A DNA stretch of 64,000 nucleotides from Nonomuraea sp. NBC_00507 (GCF_036013525.1 NZ_CP107853.1:4526001-4590000); one strand, 5' to 3'. Shown: positions 36,571-45,448, counted from the stretch's first letter. Notes: generated by a model not told the origin, from the letters alone. Translations and numbers: made by a program.

Positions 36571-36715
36571 GTCTTACGGTCACTGACGGTGAAGACCAGA
36601 GCCGGGGTGGGGGTGCGGGCATGTGGGCGTGGCGGTCGTCGAGCATGGCCGCACGCCGGCCGATCCCGATGCGACTGGTCAGCTTCGGCCTGCCCGAGGC
36701 GGGGCCGGTGGGTGC

Positions 36716-38698
36716 ATGAGCAGGCTCACCTCGACGGCGACCTGTACCGCCCATAGTGCGATCGTGGAGCAGACCGGCCAGGTCGTCCCGCAGCCGCTGT
36801 TGGCCCAGCGGGTGAGCTGGCTGACCGGCCTGGCGCGGGACTTGACCGCCGACCTGGTGGCCGCCCGGTGGAGTGCGGCGGGTCTGGATGCCCTGGCGTG
36901 CGGGGTCGGGTTGGACGGGCGGGTGTTGCCGGCCAAGGGCTGGATGGCCCTGCGGCGGCTGGGCTGGGGCGTGAGTCCGGCTGCGGGCGTGCACATGTGT
37001 GATCGGGTGGCGCGCTGCGTCCAGGAGCAGGTCGCACGCACCATGCGGCTGGCCTTGCACCGGCGGGCGGTGGTGGCGGCGATCGTGGCGACCTGGCCGC
37101 GTGACCCGGGCAGGCGCACCGACGCCGAATGGGACGCCTTGCAGGCGGTGCTGCCGGATGGGGCAGGCGCGGCGGAGATCCGCAATCGCACGCGCCAGGT
37201 CCGCGCCTACCGCGACGCGCACGACGGCCAGTTGCCGGCGGACCTGACCGAGTTGGAGGGTCCTCCGGCGTGTGCGGCGCAGATCGTGCTGGCCGCGGCC
37301 GATCGGCAACTGGCCACCCTGGAGCGCACCGGTGAGCGCAGCGCCCGGTTGCGGGTGAAGCTGCCCCTGACCGCGTCCCCGGCCTCCGCCAGGGATTGGG
37401 CCTGGCATGTGCTGCCCATCGCCCTGCCGCCGACCGTCCCTGCGGAGGCGAAACTGTGCACCCCCACCCTGCGCGTGGCCAAGGGCCGGGTGCGCGTCGA
37501 TCTGCCGTTCCAGACCCCGATCGGTTTCGCGCCGGCCACCGGTCATGTGATCGGGTGCGGCTTCGACTGGGAGCTGAGTGCCCTGCTGACCGGTACGGTC
37601 GGACGTCTGACGGCCGACGGCAGGGTCGTCTCGGATGGGCGGCCGCTGGTCTACGACGCGAGCGGCGTGTCGGCCAAGCTGCACCGGCTGCGGGCCGAGC
37701 GCGAGCATCTGGCCGCCAAACGCGAGTGTCAGGAACGGTTGCTGGCCGGCCTGGCGTCCACCGATGCTCGCTTCGCCGCATTGAGCGCGGCGTATGAGGT
37801 CATCGATAGGGAGCATGAGCGCGTGTGTGCGCGCATCCGCAACCTGAACAAGGCACTGGCTTGGTCGGCGGCCCGTTGGGCAGTCGACCAGGCCCTCGCC
37901 TCAGGGGCGACGGTCATCTACCTGGAGAACCTGGCCACCCTGGAAGCGCGCGGACGCCGGGGACGCGCGAACGCGCGGCTGTCGGGCCAGGTGCGCGGGC
38001 AGATCGTGGAGGCGGTCCGGCATTTGGCGGCCAAGAGCGCGATCGCGGTGGTCACCGTCGCGGCCCGCGGCACCTCTAAATACTGCCCCCGCTGCGGTGA
38101 CGGCACGTCGGTGCTGCGGCATTGCCCGGCTCCGGACCGGCTCGCCGAGCGGGGCTGGGCGTGGGCCTGGTGTCCGGCGTGCGGGCTGTCGTGCGATCGG
38201 GACTGGGCGGCGGCCGAACGCATCCTCGCGCGCGGCCTGCTCGGCCAGCAGGCCACCCGCACCGACCGCACCACCGGGACCCGCAGCATCGCCGCGGTGG
38301 TGGAGGGCAACGTGGCCCGCGCCCGCCGCCCTCGCAAGGCGACCCGGGCCGCCCGCCGCGCCCGCCGCACCCGAACCGACCTGCACCCCCGACCAGCCGC
38401 CCGGGACAGAGCCAAGAACCGCCCCACCCCCAAACGCCCCACCCGCGCCTCAAAGACCTCCAGCCGTGTGCCCGACCGGCGCACGGTGCCCGCCCCACTC
38501 CCCAGCAGGGGTGGACAGCGTCCGGCGGGCCAAGCACCCCAGACGACCCGCCCAGCGGGACGAACAGGACTTGCACGCGATCCTCACCACCGGACCGGCT
38601 TCCACCGCGTCGCGGCCACCCCCGTACTCCCCCTGGGACAGTACGCAGACGGCCCGCCACGGCCACGCCTACCCGATTTGCCCGAAATCCTCAGGTAA
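36716..38698 (+). CDS. TnpB-like RuvC nuclease, enlarged
   Basis: 660 residues versus about 400 for ordinary TnpB. RuvC motifs are present: D284 (IGCGFDWELSAL), E404 (VIYLENLATLE) and D496 in CDRDWAAAERIL. A zinc ribbon lies between them with CPRC at 457-460 and CPAC at 486-489. The N-terminal 280 residues are diverged; the last 160 are very basic and proline-rich, and that DNA may double as the guide-RNA scaffold. TnpB proteins are RNA-guided nucleases using an RNA from the element's 3' end. The stop TAA lies within the repeated 26-bp end. All catalytic residues seem intact. Confidence 0.85.
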   Translation: MSRLTSTATCTAHSAIVEQTGQVVPQPLLAQRVSWLTGLARDLTADLVAARWSAAGLDALACGVGLDGRVLPAKGWMALRRLGWGVSPAAGVHMCDRVARCVQEQVARTMRLALHRRAVVAAIVATWPRDPGRRTDAEWDALQAVLPDGAGAAEIRNRTRQVRAYRDAHDGQLPADLTELEGPPACAAQIVLAAADRQLATLERTGERSARLRVKLPLTASPASARDWAWHVLPIALPPTVPAEAKLCTPTLRVAKGRVRVDLPFQTPIGFAPATGHVIGCGFDWELSALLTGTVGRLTADGRVVSDGRPLVYDASGVSAKLHRLRAEREHLAAKRECQERLLAGLASTDARFAALSAAYEVIDREHERVCARIRNLNKALAWSAARWAVDQALASGATVIYLENLATLEARGRRGRANARLSGQVRGQIVEAVRHLAAKSAIAVVTVAARGTSKYCPRCGDGTSVLRHCPAPDRLAERGWAWAWCPACGLSCDRDWAAAERILARGLLGQQATRTDRTTGTRSIAAVVEGNVARARRPRKATRAARRARRTRTDLHPRPAARDRAKNRPTPKRPTRASKTSSRVPDRRTVPAPLPSRGGQRPAGQAPQTTRPAGRTGLARDPHHRTGFHRVAATPVLPLGQYADGPPRPRLPDLPEILR

Positions 38699-38720
38699 AC
38701 ACAGAGAATCGTAGACGCTA
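38695..38720 (+). repeat. 26-bp repeat, copy B (TnpB right end)
   Basis: 24/26 identical to 25151-25176. It contains the TnpB stop codon at 38696-38698 and ends 5 bases before the exonuclease III start. Upstream, GTACT and AGTAC flank CCCCCTGGGAC (38624-38644), another possible end hairpin. Confidence 0.55.
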
Positions 38721-38725
38721 GGGGC

Positions 38726-39526
38726 ATGCGCCTGGCTACCTGGAACGTCAACTCCGTCAAGGCACGCCTGCCCCGGCTGCTGGACTGGCTGGCCGAGACC
38801 AAGCCCGACGTCGTCTGCCTGCAGGAGACCAAGTGCCCGGCCGAGGTGTTCCCCATCGCGGAAGTGGGCGCACTGGGCTACGCCGCCGCGGCCCACGGCG
38901 ACGGGCGGTGGAACGGCGTCGCTCTGCTGTCCAAGGTCGGCCTCGACGAGGTGACGCTGAGCTTTCCCGGCGAGCCGGGCTTCGGAGAGCTGGACGCGGT
39001 GGGCCCGGCCCGTCCGGAGGCCCGCGCGATCGGCGCGACCTGCGGCGGGATGCGGGTGTGGTCGCTGTACGCGCCGAACGGCCGTACCGTCGACTCGCCC
39101 CACTACCTCTACAAACTCGAGTGGTTCGCCGCGTTGCGGGATGCGCTGGCCGCGGAGATGGACCTGCCGCTGGTGGCGTGCGGCGACTTCAACGTGGCGC
39201 CCACGGACGCCGACGTGTGGGATCCGGCTCTGTTCGTCGGCGCCACCCACGTCACCCCCGCCGAGCGCGAGGCCCTGGCCGCGCTGCGCGCGCTGGGCCT
39301 GCACGACGTGGTGCCGACGCCGATGAAGGGGCCGCATCCGTTCACGTACTGGGACTACCGGGCCGGGATGTTCCACCAGAACAAGGGGATGCGCATCGAC
39401 CTCGTGTACGCCGGCACGGAGGTTGCGGGCCGGGTGCGGTCGGCGTACGTCGATCGCGAGGCCCGCAAAGGGAAGGGGCCTTCCGACCACGCGCCGATCG
39501 TGGTGGACCTCGACCCGGAAATCTAA
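38726..39526 (+). CDS. xth: Exodeoxyribonuclease III
   Basis: 266 residues, full-length ExoIII/AP endonuclease. Catalytic motifs: WNVNSVKAR, CLQETK (metal-binding E), GDFNVAPTDAD, and SDHAPIVVDL (catalytic H) at the C-terminus. It repairs abasic sites and 3' blocks. Its start is only 5 bases past the presumed transposon end, so insertion may have replaced its native promoter. Confidence 0.95.
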   Translation: MRLATWNVNSVKARLPRLLDWLAETKPDVVCLQETKCPAEVFPIAEVGALGYAAAAHGDGRWNGVALLSKVGLDEVTLSFPGEPGFGELDAVGPARPEARAIGATCGGMRVWSLYAPNGRTVDSPHYLYKLEWFAALRDALAAEMDLPLVACGDFNVAPTDADVWDPALFVGATHVTPAEREALAALRALGLHDVVPTPMKGPHPFTYWDYRAGMFHQNKGMRIDLVYAGTEVAGRVRSAYVDREARKGKGPSDHAPIVVDLDPEI

Positions 39527-39609
39527 TTACAAATCGCAGCCGTCCGAGTATCCTGTGTTCTCAAATGTTTCGGGGGCATTAAACCTCTTCAAGGCCACAG
39601 GGGGTCTCC

Positions 39610-39843
39610 GTGGAATCTGCAGACGGCCGCGTCTTCTTATTCATCCTCCTCGCCGTGGCCGTATTCGCCCTCGGCCGCCGCTTCCAGACCATGATCATTA
39701 TGCGTCAGGTGTGGAAGCAGAGCGCCAAGCAGGTGACGGCCAGGAAGGAAGTCGCGAACAGTGCCGCCAAGGCGATGATCGGAATAACGCTGATCTCGAT
39801 ATTCGTGATCTGGCTGGTGATCAACCTGAACAGCGTCATGTGA
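39610..39843 (+). CDS. Small two-helix membrane protein
   Basis: 77 residues, GTG start at 39610. Two hydrophobic helices (FLFILLAVAVFAL and IGITLISIFVIWLVI) flank a basic central loop (RRFQTMIIMRQVWKQSAKQVTARK). No family recognised. It stands alone between xth and the convergent cobD. Both the GC-rich codon pattern and the membrane layout support a real gene. Confidence 0.65.
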   Translation: MESADGRVFLFILLAVAVFALGRRFQTMIIMRQVWKQSAKQVTARKEVANSAAKAMIGITLISIFVIWLVINLNSVM

Positions 39844-39881
39844 AAAATGACGTTTTGCTGATTACCATCCGCTCTGACCGA

Positions 39882-40835
39882 TTACCGGATTCCTTGTCGG
39901 CGGCCTGTCGTGGCTCGGTTCAGCAAGAAGGAAGCGGCCACGGCGGCGCCGGCCGCGGCCAGGCTCACCATCCCGGTCAGGCGTACGGCACGCCGGATGT
40001 CCCCGACGCCGGGCTTGGGGCCGTCGCCCATCGTGGGACGGTGCTCGGTCCGCCCGCCGTAGATGTTCGTGCCGCCCAGGGTGACGCCGAGCGCGCCGGC
40101 GAACGCGGCCTCGCAGCGGCCGGCGTTCGGGCTGGGATGCCGGTGCCCGTCGCGCCGCAGCACGGCCAGCGCCTGCCGCCGATCCGGCCCGGCCAGGACG
40201 GTGAGCAGCCCCGTCACCCGGGCCGGCACGTAATTCGCCACGTCGTCCAGCCGGGCAGCCGCCCACCCGAACCGCTGGTAATGCGGTGACCGGTGCCCGA
40301 TCATCGCGTCCAGAGTGTTGATCGCCCGGTACGCCAGCAACCCCGGCACCCCCGCCACCGCACCCCAGAACAACGGCGCCACGACGGCGTCGGAGGTGTT
40401 TTCCGCCAGCGACTCGACCGTGGCCCGCGCCAGCTCGGCCGCCTCCAGCGCGGCGGGATCCCGCCCGCACAGATGCGGCAGCCTGGCCCTGGCTCGGTCC
40501 AGGTCGTCGTGTTCGAGGGCGTCGGCCATGTAGGCGCCTTCGCGGGCCAGCGTGGTGCCGCCGAGCACGGCCCAGGTGGCGAGGGCTGTGGCGACCGTAC
40601 GGGCCTTGGGGCTGGGGATGTGCTGCACCGCAACGCCGATCCCCGCCGCGCCCCCTACGCAGATGGCCACATGAAGCACTCCCTGCGCCTTCGTGTCGCC
40701 GTACAGGGATTGCTCCAGCTTTGCCGCAGCCCGCCCGAACACGGCGACCGGGTGGGCGGCGCTGCTCGGATCCCCGAGCAGCCGATCGAGTGCTACGCCG
40801 AGAGCGAGGCCGAGGGGGTCATACCAAATGGGCAT
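39882..40835 (-). CDS. cobD: Adenosylcobinamide-phosphate synthase (CobD/CbiB)
   Basis: 317 residues, integral membrane. Family motifs: LDRLLGDPSSAAHPV, ATVESLAENTSDAVVAPLFW, YRAINTLDAMIGHRSPHY and FGWAAARLDDVANYVPARV. It joins aminopropanol (phosphate) to adenosylcobyric acid in B12 synthesis. ATG 40835 gives a 17-base overlap with the upstream phosphotransferase gene. No other B12 gene lies in the window. Confidence 0.93.
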   Translation of the reverse strand: MPIWYDPLGLALGVALDRLLGDPSSAAHPVAVFGRAAAKLEQSLYGDTKAQGVLHVAICVGGAAGIGVAVQHIPSPKARTVATALATWAVLGGTTLAREGAYMADALEHDDLDRARARLPHLCGRDPAALEAAELARATVESLAENTSDAVVAPLFWGAVAGVPGLLAYRAINTLDAMIGHRSPHYQRFGWAAARLDDVANYVPARVTGLLTVLAGPDRRQALAVLRRDGHRHPSPNAGRCEAAFAGALGVTLGGTNIYGGRTEHRPTMGDGPKPGVGDIRRAVRLTGMVSLAAAGAAVAASFLLNRATTGRRQGIR

Positions 40836-41601
40836 GAAGCTCATCTTCGTGCACATCCAGCCAGGCCGCCGCCCGGCGGATGCGCTGACCGGAGCCTCCC
40901 GCCCACATCTTCGCCCAGTTGCCGCCCGCCGCGGCGCGGTCCCGCATGACCGTGTAGGAGCGCTGGAAGCGGAGCCTGGCCAGCTCCAGCAGCCGCCGCC
41001 GATCGCGCGGCGGGAGGCCGTACGCGTCGCAGAAGAGCCGCAGGCGGGCTCCCACGTCGAGATTGCGGAGCAGCGGGGCCCGATCGAGGGGATCGGCGAT
41101 GGGCGCCCAGTGCCGCAGCGTGGTCACGACGTCGAAAAGCCGAGTGGTGGGCCGGGCCAGCTCGAAGTCGATCAGCGCGTAGGGGCGTCCCGCCTGAAAG
41201 ATCACGTTGTCCGGCGTTAAATCACAATGCCCAAGAACTTCCGGCGCCAAGTCATCATTCGACCCGCCTTCCCATCCGTCCAAGGTCAGCGGAAACCCAG
41301 CCGTCGCATCGTGATAGTCCCGCAACAAGCGCCCTAAACCTTCGAGCGCCTCATCCGTCACACTCTCCAGCCGCAACCCGCTGACGCCCGGCAGGTAGGT
41401 GAGCATCTCCCGCCCAAGCCCATCGACGCCCAACACGCGCGGCGCCCCTGCGAACCCGACGGCCTCAAGATGCCGGAGGAGGGCGTGGACGGCGGGCGTG
41501 GACGCACTGACCGGTCTCCGCACGGTGTCCCCGACCCGCACCACCCCGTCAGTCACATCCCCGCCCTGCAGGGGGATCTCATGCAGGAGCGTCGCAACCA
41601 T
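40819..41601 (-). CDS. Aminoglycoside phosphotransferase (APH)-family kinase-like protein
   Basis: 260 residues. Brenner-type catalytic motif HCDLTPDN (near residue 135) and the metal-binding LIDFE. The fold is that of APH/choline kinases. The substrate is unknown; small-molecule or metabolite kinases are more common than true resistance enzymes in this context. The 3' end overlaps cobD, so it may serve cofactor metabolism. ATG 41601 preferred; the frame is open 30 bases further. Confidence 0.82.
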   Translation of the reverse strand: MVATLLHEIPLQGGDVTDGVVRVGDTVRRPVSASTPAVHALLRHLEAVGFAGAPRVLGVDGLGREMLTYLPGVSGLRLESVTDEALEGLGRLLRDYHDATAGFPLTLDGWEGGSNDDLAPEVLGHCDLTPDNVIFQAGRPYALIDFELARPTTRLFDVVTTLRHWAPIADPLDRAPLLRNLDVGARLRLFCDAYGLPPRDRRRLLELARLRFQRSYTVMRDRAAAGGNWAKMWAGGSGQRIRRAAAWLDVHEDELHAHLV

Positions 41602-41796
41602 GCCACGACAGCTTAGACCTTCCCGCCCCACGATCGCCCCGCCTTTTCCGCCCGCCTCCAGGCGATGGAGCCGGCTGGAGGCTGGGGATCATGGCCTGCG
41701 GGAACGCTGCTCGCGGGGGGTGTCACCGGGTTGGATGGCTGACACTGGGAAAACGAGTGCGTGACAAGTCGCAGGATCATGCACAATAAGGCGGGA

Positions 41797-41870
41797 GCGC
41801 CCTTAGCTCAGCTGGATAGAGCACCGGACTTCTAATCCGACGGTCGCAGGTTCGAATCCTGCAGGGCGCG
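41797..41870 (+). tRNA. tRNA-Arg (anticodon TCT)
   Basis: 74-base cloverleaf: acceptor GCGCCCT/AGGGCGC, D stem GCTC/GAGC, anticodon loop CTTCTAA with TCT, T arm GCAGG-TTCGAAT-CCTGC. One mismatch at the base of the anticodon stem. CCA is not encoded. It reads AGA codons, which are rare in this GC-rich genome. Confidence 0.95.
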
Positions 41871-42298
41871 CTTTGATCATGGTCTGACCTGCGGTGATGC
41901 GGGATCGGACGGGCCAGCCACTCATCAAGACTTCGCAGCTCAGGCTGATGAACAGGATATTGGCACCCCACAGGGTGGAGTACACCCGGTAGGCCTTGCG
42001 CGCGGCCGGGTCGGCGCCTGTCGCGAGGGCGACGCTCTGCTCCAGCACGGCGCGGTGGAGGGCAAGCGGGGCCGCGAGGCGCACCGAGTGGCCCTGGCAG
42101 CGGTCCCGGTCACCGGTTCCGCCAGCCGTACCGCGGGACTGGAGAGATCGAGCCGGCTCGCGCGGGATTTTGGTCGCCCGGCCCTGCCACAGCACGATGG
42201 CGGTACGCAGCCGGTTCTCCCGCCGACGCGGATCCCTTGATCACGGTCCGGTCCCACCTGCCAATGACGGGGCCGTGATCAGGGAAGCGCGCTGATGG
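41871..42298. other. Stretch without a confident gene (possible gene relic)
   Basis: No intact gene. On the minus strand a frame from about 42100 to 41880 has good actinomycete codon use (LALHRAVLEQSVALATG ... YRVYSTLWGANILF) but no start, and it runs into the tRNA gene. It could be the remains of a gene cut by tRNA-associated integration. No repeat was found. Confidence 0.25.
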
Positions 42299-44152
42299 TC
42301 AGGCGCAGGTATAGCCGGACGGCAGGGCGGTGTTGCCGTTGGGCCTGCTCGCTTGGAAACCGAAGCTGGTGGTGCTGGCTCCCGGCGCGAGCGTGCCGTT
42401 GTGGCTGACACTTCTGACCGTGACGGTCTGGCCGCTGGTGGTGATGGTGGCGTTCCACGAGCCGGTCAGGGTGTGCCCGGCCGGCAGGGTGAAGGTGACG
42501 GTCCAGCTGGTGATCGTCGAGGTGCTGGTGTTGGTGATGGTCAGCGGCTGGATCACATACCCGTTCCCCCACTGGGACTGCACGGTCGGGGTGGTCGAGC
42601 AGGAACCGGTCGTGCCTCCCTGAGTGGTGATCTGGACGGTGTTGGAGACCGGTGAGACGTTGCCAGCGGCATCGCGCGCCCGGACCTGGTAGCGGTAGGT
42701 GGTGTTCGCAGTCAGGCCCGTGTCGGTGAACGAGGTCGTGGCCGAGGTGCCGACCTGGGTGAACATGCCGCCCGTCGCGCCGGGAGCGCGCAGGATCTCA
42801 TAGCCGGTCACACCGGTGTCGTCAGCGGAGGCCGTCCAGGTCAGGCCGGTGCCGGTTGTGGTGGTGCCCGAGGCGGTGAGCCCGGCCGGGGCGGTCGGCG
42901 GCGTGGTGTCGCCTCCGGTGGCGGCCGTGGTGAAGGTGGCCGGCGCGGAGTTGCCCGACAGGTTGCCCGCGCCGTCACGCGCCCGTACGTACACCTGGTA
43001 TTGGGTGTTGGCACTCAGTCCGGTCAGGGTGATCGAGGTGGTGGTGGACTGGCCGAGCTGTGGGTCGGTGGCGCCCTGCTCCCGGTAGACGTCGTAGCCG
43101 GCCAAGCCGGAGCCGCCCTGGTCGGTGGACGCGGTCCAGGTCAGCGTGGCACTGGCGGCGGTCACGTTGGACGCGACCGGGGTGCCTGGCGTGGTCGGCG
43201 GCGTGGTGTCGGTCGGACTGGTGGTCAAGCCGAAGAACTCGATGGCGGAGAGGGCCATACCGCTCTGCGGAAGAGCATGCCCGGCGCCCTGGATGCTGTA
43301 CGACTCCACCTGCACGGTGCCGGACTGATTGGCGTACCGGCTGCGGTTCCAGTTTGCCTGCGGGGTGTCGGTGCTGGTCGGGGTCTGGCTCAGCCCAAAC
43401 ACATTGGTCCACTGCTCGATCGACTCTCGCAGCAGCGAGTAGGGCACGAGTGTGTCGCTGGTGCCGTGCCACAGCTGCATGCGCGGGCGGGGGCCGGAAT
43501 ATCCCGGGTACGCCTGGCGGACCGCATCGCCCCACTGCTGGGGTGTTCGGTCCATGCTCCCGCCGGTGCACCTGCTGCTTCCGGGCGGGTAGTCGGAGGC
43601 GCCGGCGAAGCAGTTGAAGGGCACACCCATGAAGGAGGCCCCTGCCTTGAACACGTCCGGGTAGACGGCGAGCATGTGCTGGGTCATCATGCCGCCGGAC
43701 GAGCTTCCAGTGGCGTAGACACGGTTCGGGTCTCCCTGATAGTTCCGCTCGACATAGTCGATCATCGAGGTGATCGAGACCGGATCGCTGCCGCCGCCGC
43801 GCTGCTTGGCCGCGTCTGACCAGGTGTCGAAGCAGTTGCCGAACCCTGCCGACTGGGTGGCGGTCGGGTAGATGACGATGAAGCCGTATCGATCCGCCAG
43901 CGAGGCGAACTCACTGCCTTGGTAGAAGCCGGGACCGGTGCCGCCGCAGCCATGCATCGCAACCACGATCGCCGGCGAGGCCGGGTGGGAGTCCGGCACA
44001 TAGACGTGCATCCGCATGTTGCCCGGGTTGTTGCCGAAGCTGGTCACCTCCACCAGGGTGGCGGCGACGGCCGGCGATCCGAGTACCACGGTCATGACGG
44101 CAAAGAGCGCCGCGGCGCAGGCACCAGCCAGCACCGTGGTCAATCGTCTCAT
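42299..44152 (-). CDS. Secreted CE1/PHB-depolymerase-type esterase with FN3 and CBM2 domains
   Basis: 617 residues. Signal peptide (about 1-31, ending SPAVAA), then an alpha/beta hydrolase of the PHB depolymerase/feruloyl esterase group with the GSSSG nucleophile motif at residues 149-153 and oxyanion HGCGG at 68-72. The acid lies in HGTSDTLVPY and the histidine in GAGHALP. Two fibronectin type III domains (about 325-505) and a C-terminal cellulose-binding CBM2 (about 515-617) follow. This layout suits an extracellular enzyme held on plant cell wall. ATG 44152 follows a GAGGAGGAG site. Divergent marR. Confidence 0.9.
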   Translation of the reverse strand: MRRLTTVLAGACAAALFAVMTVVLGSPAVAATLVEVTSFGNNPGNMRMHVYVPDSHPASPAIVVAMHGCGGTGPGFYQGSEFASLADRYGFIVIYPTATQSAGFGNCFDTWSDAAKQRGGGSDPVSITSMIDYVERNYQGDPNRVYATGSSSGGMMTQHMLAVYPDVFKAGASFMGVPFNCFAGASDYPPGSSRCTGGSMDRTPQQWGDAVRQAYPGYSGPRPRMQLWHGTSDTLVPYSLLRESIEQWTNVFGLSQTPTSTDTPQANWNRSRYANQSGTVQVESYSIQGAGHALPQSGMALSAIEFFGLTTSPTDTTPPTTPGTPVASNVTAASATLTWTASTDQGGSGLAGYDVYREQGATDPQLGQSTTTSITLTGLSANTQYQVYVRARDGAGNLSGNSAPATFTTAATGGDTTPPTAPAGLTASGTTTTGTGLTWTASADDTGVTGYEILRAPGATGGMFTQVGTSATTSFTDTGLTANTTYRYQVRARDAAGNVSPVSNTVQITTQGGTTGSCSTTPTVQSQWGNGYVIQPLTITNTSTSTITSWTVTFTLPAGHTLTGSWNATITTSGQTVTVRSVSHNGTLAPGASTTSFGFQASRPNGNTALPSGYTCA

Positions 44153-44308
44153 TCGCGCTCCTCCTCTCCATATCCGCAGCGCGCCGCGGATCGGTCCGCC
44201 GCGTATTGACGTCGGTCGCTGGAAAATAGAAGGGCCCCGATCCACCGTCAATGCACGCTTGGTGCGCATGCCCGCCAGTTCACCTGGCAGAGAGCCGTTT
44301 TCCCTGGT

Positions 44309-44340
44309 TATCAAGTAACTTGCTATCAAGATCCTTGATA
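44309..44340. promoter_or_regulatory. Two tandem palindromic operators between esterase and marR
   Basis: TATCAAG-TAA-CTTGCTA (44309-44325) and TATCAAG-ATC-CTTGATA (44324-44340), both 17 bases, sharing their outer TA. The second is a perfect 7-bp inverted repeat with 3-base spacer, the first has one mismatch. They lie 59 bases before the marR start and 157 before the esterase start. Size and symmetry suit MarR dimers binding side by side. Confidence 0.7.
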
Positions 44341-44398
44341 TGGGTGTGGGAAACTTACATCGGAGCCCGTTCTGACGGGGGCGCGATATCGTCTCCTG

Positions 44399-44869
44399 GT
44401 GACCGATCCGGGTGTCCCCGCGGCCGCTGTGCCGGACGCACCGCCGCCCCGTGTGAGCTACCTGGTGTTCCGGCTGGAACGCCGCATCCGCGCCTGCCTG
44501 GATGAAGCGCTCGCCCGGCACGGCATGACAACCACCGAATACATGGCGCTCAGCGAGCTGCGCCTGCGCGACGCCCCATCCTCGGCCGACCTGGCCCGTA
44601 TCGCCTTCGTCACCCCGCAGGCGATGAACCTGGTCATCCGCGATCTCGAACAACGCGGCCTGATCCGCCGCGACCCGCATCCCCGTGGCGGCCGCGCTCT
44701 GCGCACCCGCCTTACCCCGAAAGGCCTGAGCACCCTCCGGCGATGCGACCGCTCCCTCGACAGCATCGAAGCCGTCATGCTCGCCGAGATCGACGACCCG
44801 GACCGCACGACACTCGCGGAAGCGCTCACGCTGTGTGCCCGAGCCCTCCATCCGGACATGCGGCCCTGA
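44399..44869 (+). CDS. MarR family transcriptional regulator
   Basis: 156 residues with a winged helix-turn-helix (DLARIAFVTPQAMNLVIRDLEQRGLIRR, wing HPRGGRALRTRLT). GTG start at 44399. Divergent from the secreted esterase; tandem palindromes in the gap are the likely operators. MarR proteins near feruloyl-esterase-type genes often sense hydroxycinnamates; applying that here is inference. Confidence 0.88.
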   Translation: MTDPGVPAAAVPDAPPPRVSYLVFRLERRIRACLDEALARHGMTTTEYMALSELRLRDAPSSADLARIAFVTPQAMNLVIRDLEQRGLIRRDPHPRGGRALRTRLTPKGLSTLRRCDRSLDSIEAVMLAEIDDPDRTTLAEALTLCARALHPDMRP

Positions 44870-44915
44870 TCCCAGTCCTTCGCTCGCAGAAGCCACCACC
44901 GTCGCCCTGGCCATC

Positions 44916-44945
44916 CTGTGGTCCGTGGCCAGCCACGGACCACAG
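44916..44945. terminator. 30-bp near-perfect palindrome after marR
   Basis: CTGTGGTCCGTGGC (44916-44929) and GCCACGGACCACAG (44932-44945) are perfect 14-bp arms around CA. Position 46 bases past the marR stop suggests a terminator; the length also fits a transposon or cruciform site. Confidence 0.55.
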
Positions 44946-45029
44946 CGCCGGACTCGACCAACCACAGAAGCGATCGAATCGGGACTCCCACGGGTACGGC
45001 ACTGCACTGGCAGGAATTCGACGGAGACA

Positions 45030-45440
45030 CACCGCGCGGCAGTTCAAGCGCTGGTCCTATGGGATGTGGTCGCTGACCAAGACCCTGGCCCGTAAGTACC
45101 GGATCACGGTCCCCAGGTCTACCGCCGCTACCGTGCCGTACTCGATACCGAGCTCGGTCCACGCCGTGGCCTTCGGGTCGTGGTGGACTCACGCATCTGG
45201 AACGGACACCGGTCGGAGCTGGTCCAACGGCTCCTGGCCGAGGTCTGCGAATTATGCGGCTCCACGGACAAGATCGAAGTCCATCACATTCGCGCACTCA
45301 AAGATCTCAACTCCAAGGGGCGGAAACAACCACCCGACTGGGTCACGCGCATGGCCTCCCGCCGGCGCAAGACCCTGGTCATCTGCCGCGTCTGCCACGA
45401 GGACATCCACGCCAGATGTCCCACACGCAGACCACGATGA
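45030..45440 (+). pseudogene. Group II intron reverse transcriptase/maturase, C-terminal remnant
   Basis: Only the maturase end and the HNH endonuclease survive. The segment reads FKRWSYGMWSLTKTLARKYRITVP in one frame, shifts near 45112, then continues VYRRYRAVLDTELG and VDSRIWNGHRSELVQRLLAEV to the HNH module (CELCGS, VHHIRALKDL, VICRVCHEDIHA). The reverse-transcriptase domain is absent. The intact part from 45180 could still be translated from GTG, but it is most likely a relic. Confidence 0.75.
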
Positions 45441-45448
45441 GCACTGGA

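Larger units (their letters stand above)
36571..38720 (+). mobile_element. TnpB-only IS605/IS607-like element (boundaries tentative)
   Basis: The element is defined by the TnpB-like gene and, at the right, by a 26-bp sequence repeated elsewhere in the window. At the left, GTCTT (36571-36575) and AAGAC (36592-36596) bracket a hairpin like those at IS605 ends, 120 bases before the gene. There is no TnpA transposase and no terminal inverted repeat. The right end is better supported than the left. Confidence 0.45.

Noticed and set aside
40819..41601. Aminoglycoside resistance gene
   Set aside because: Only the general kinase motifs match; APH-fold proteins of metabolic function are far more common and the gene is coupled to cobD.
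41876..42195. An intact minus-strand gene beside tRNA-Arg
   Set aside because: The frame has no credible start and its end lies inside the tRNA gene; left as an unassigned stretch.
42299..45007. A longer esterase reading frame starting near 45007
   Set aside because: The upstream 285 codons cover marR on the other strand and lack sense; the signal peptide and strong ribosome site fix the start at 44152.
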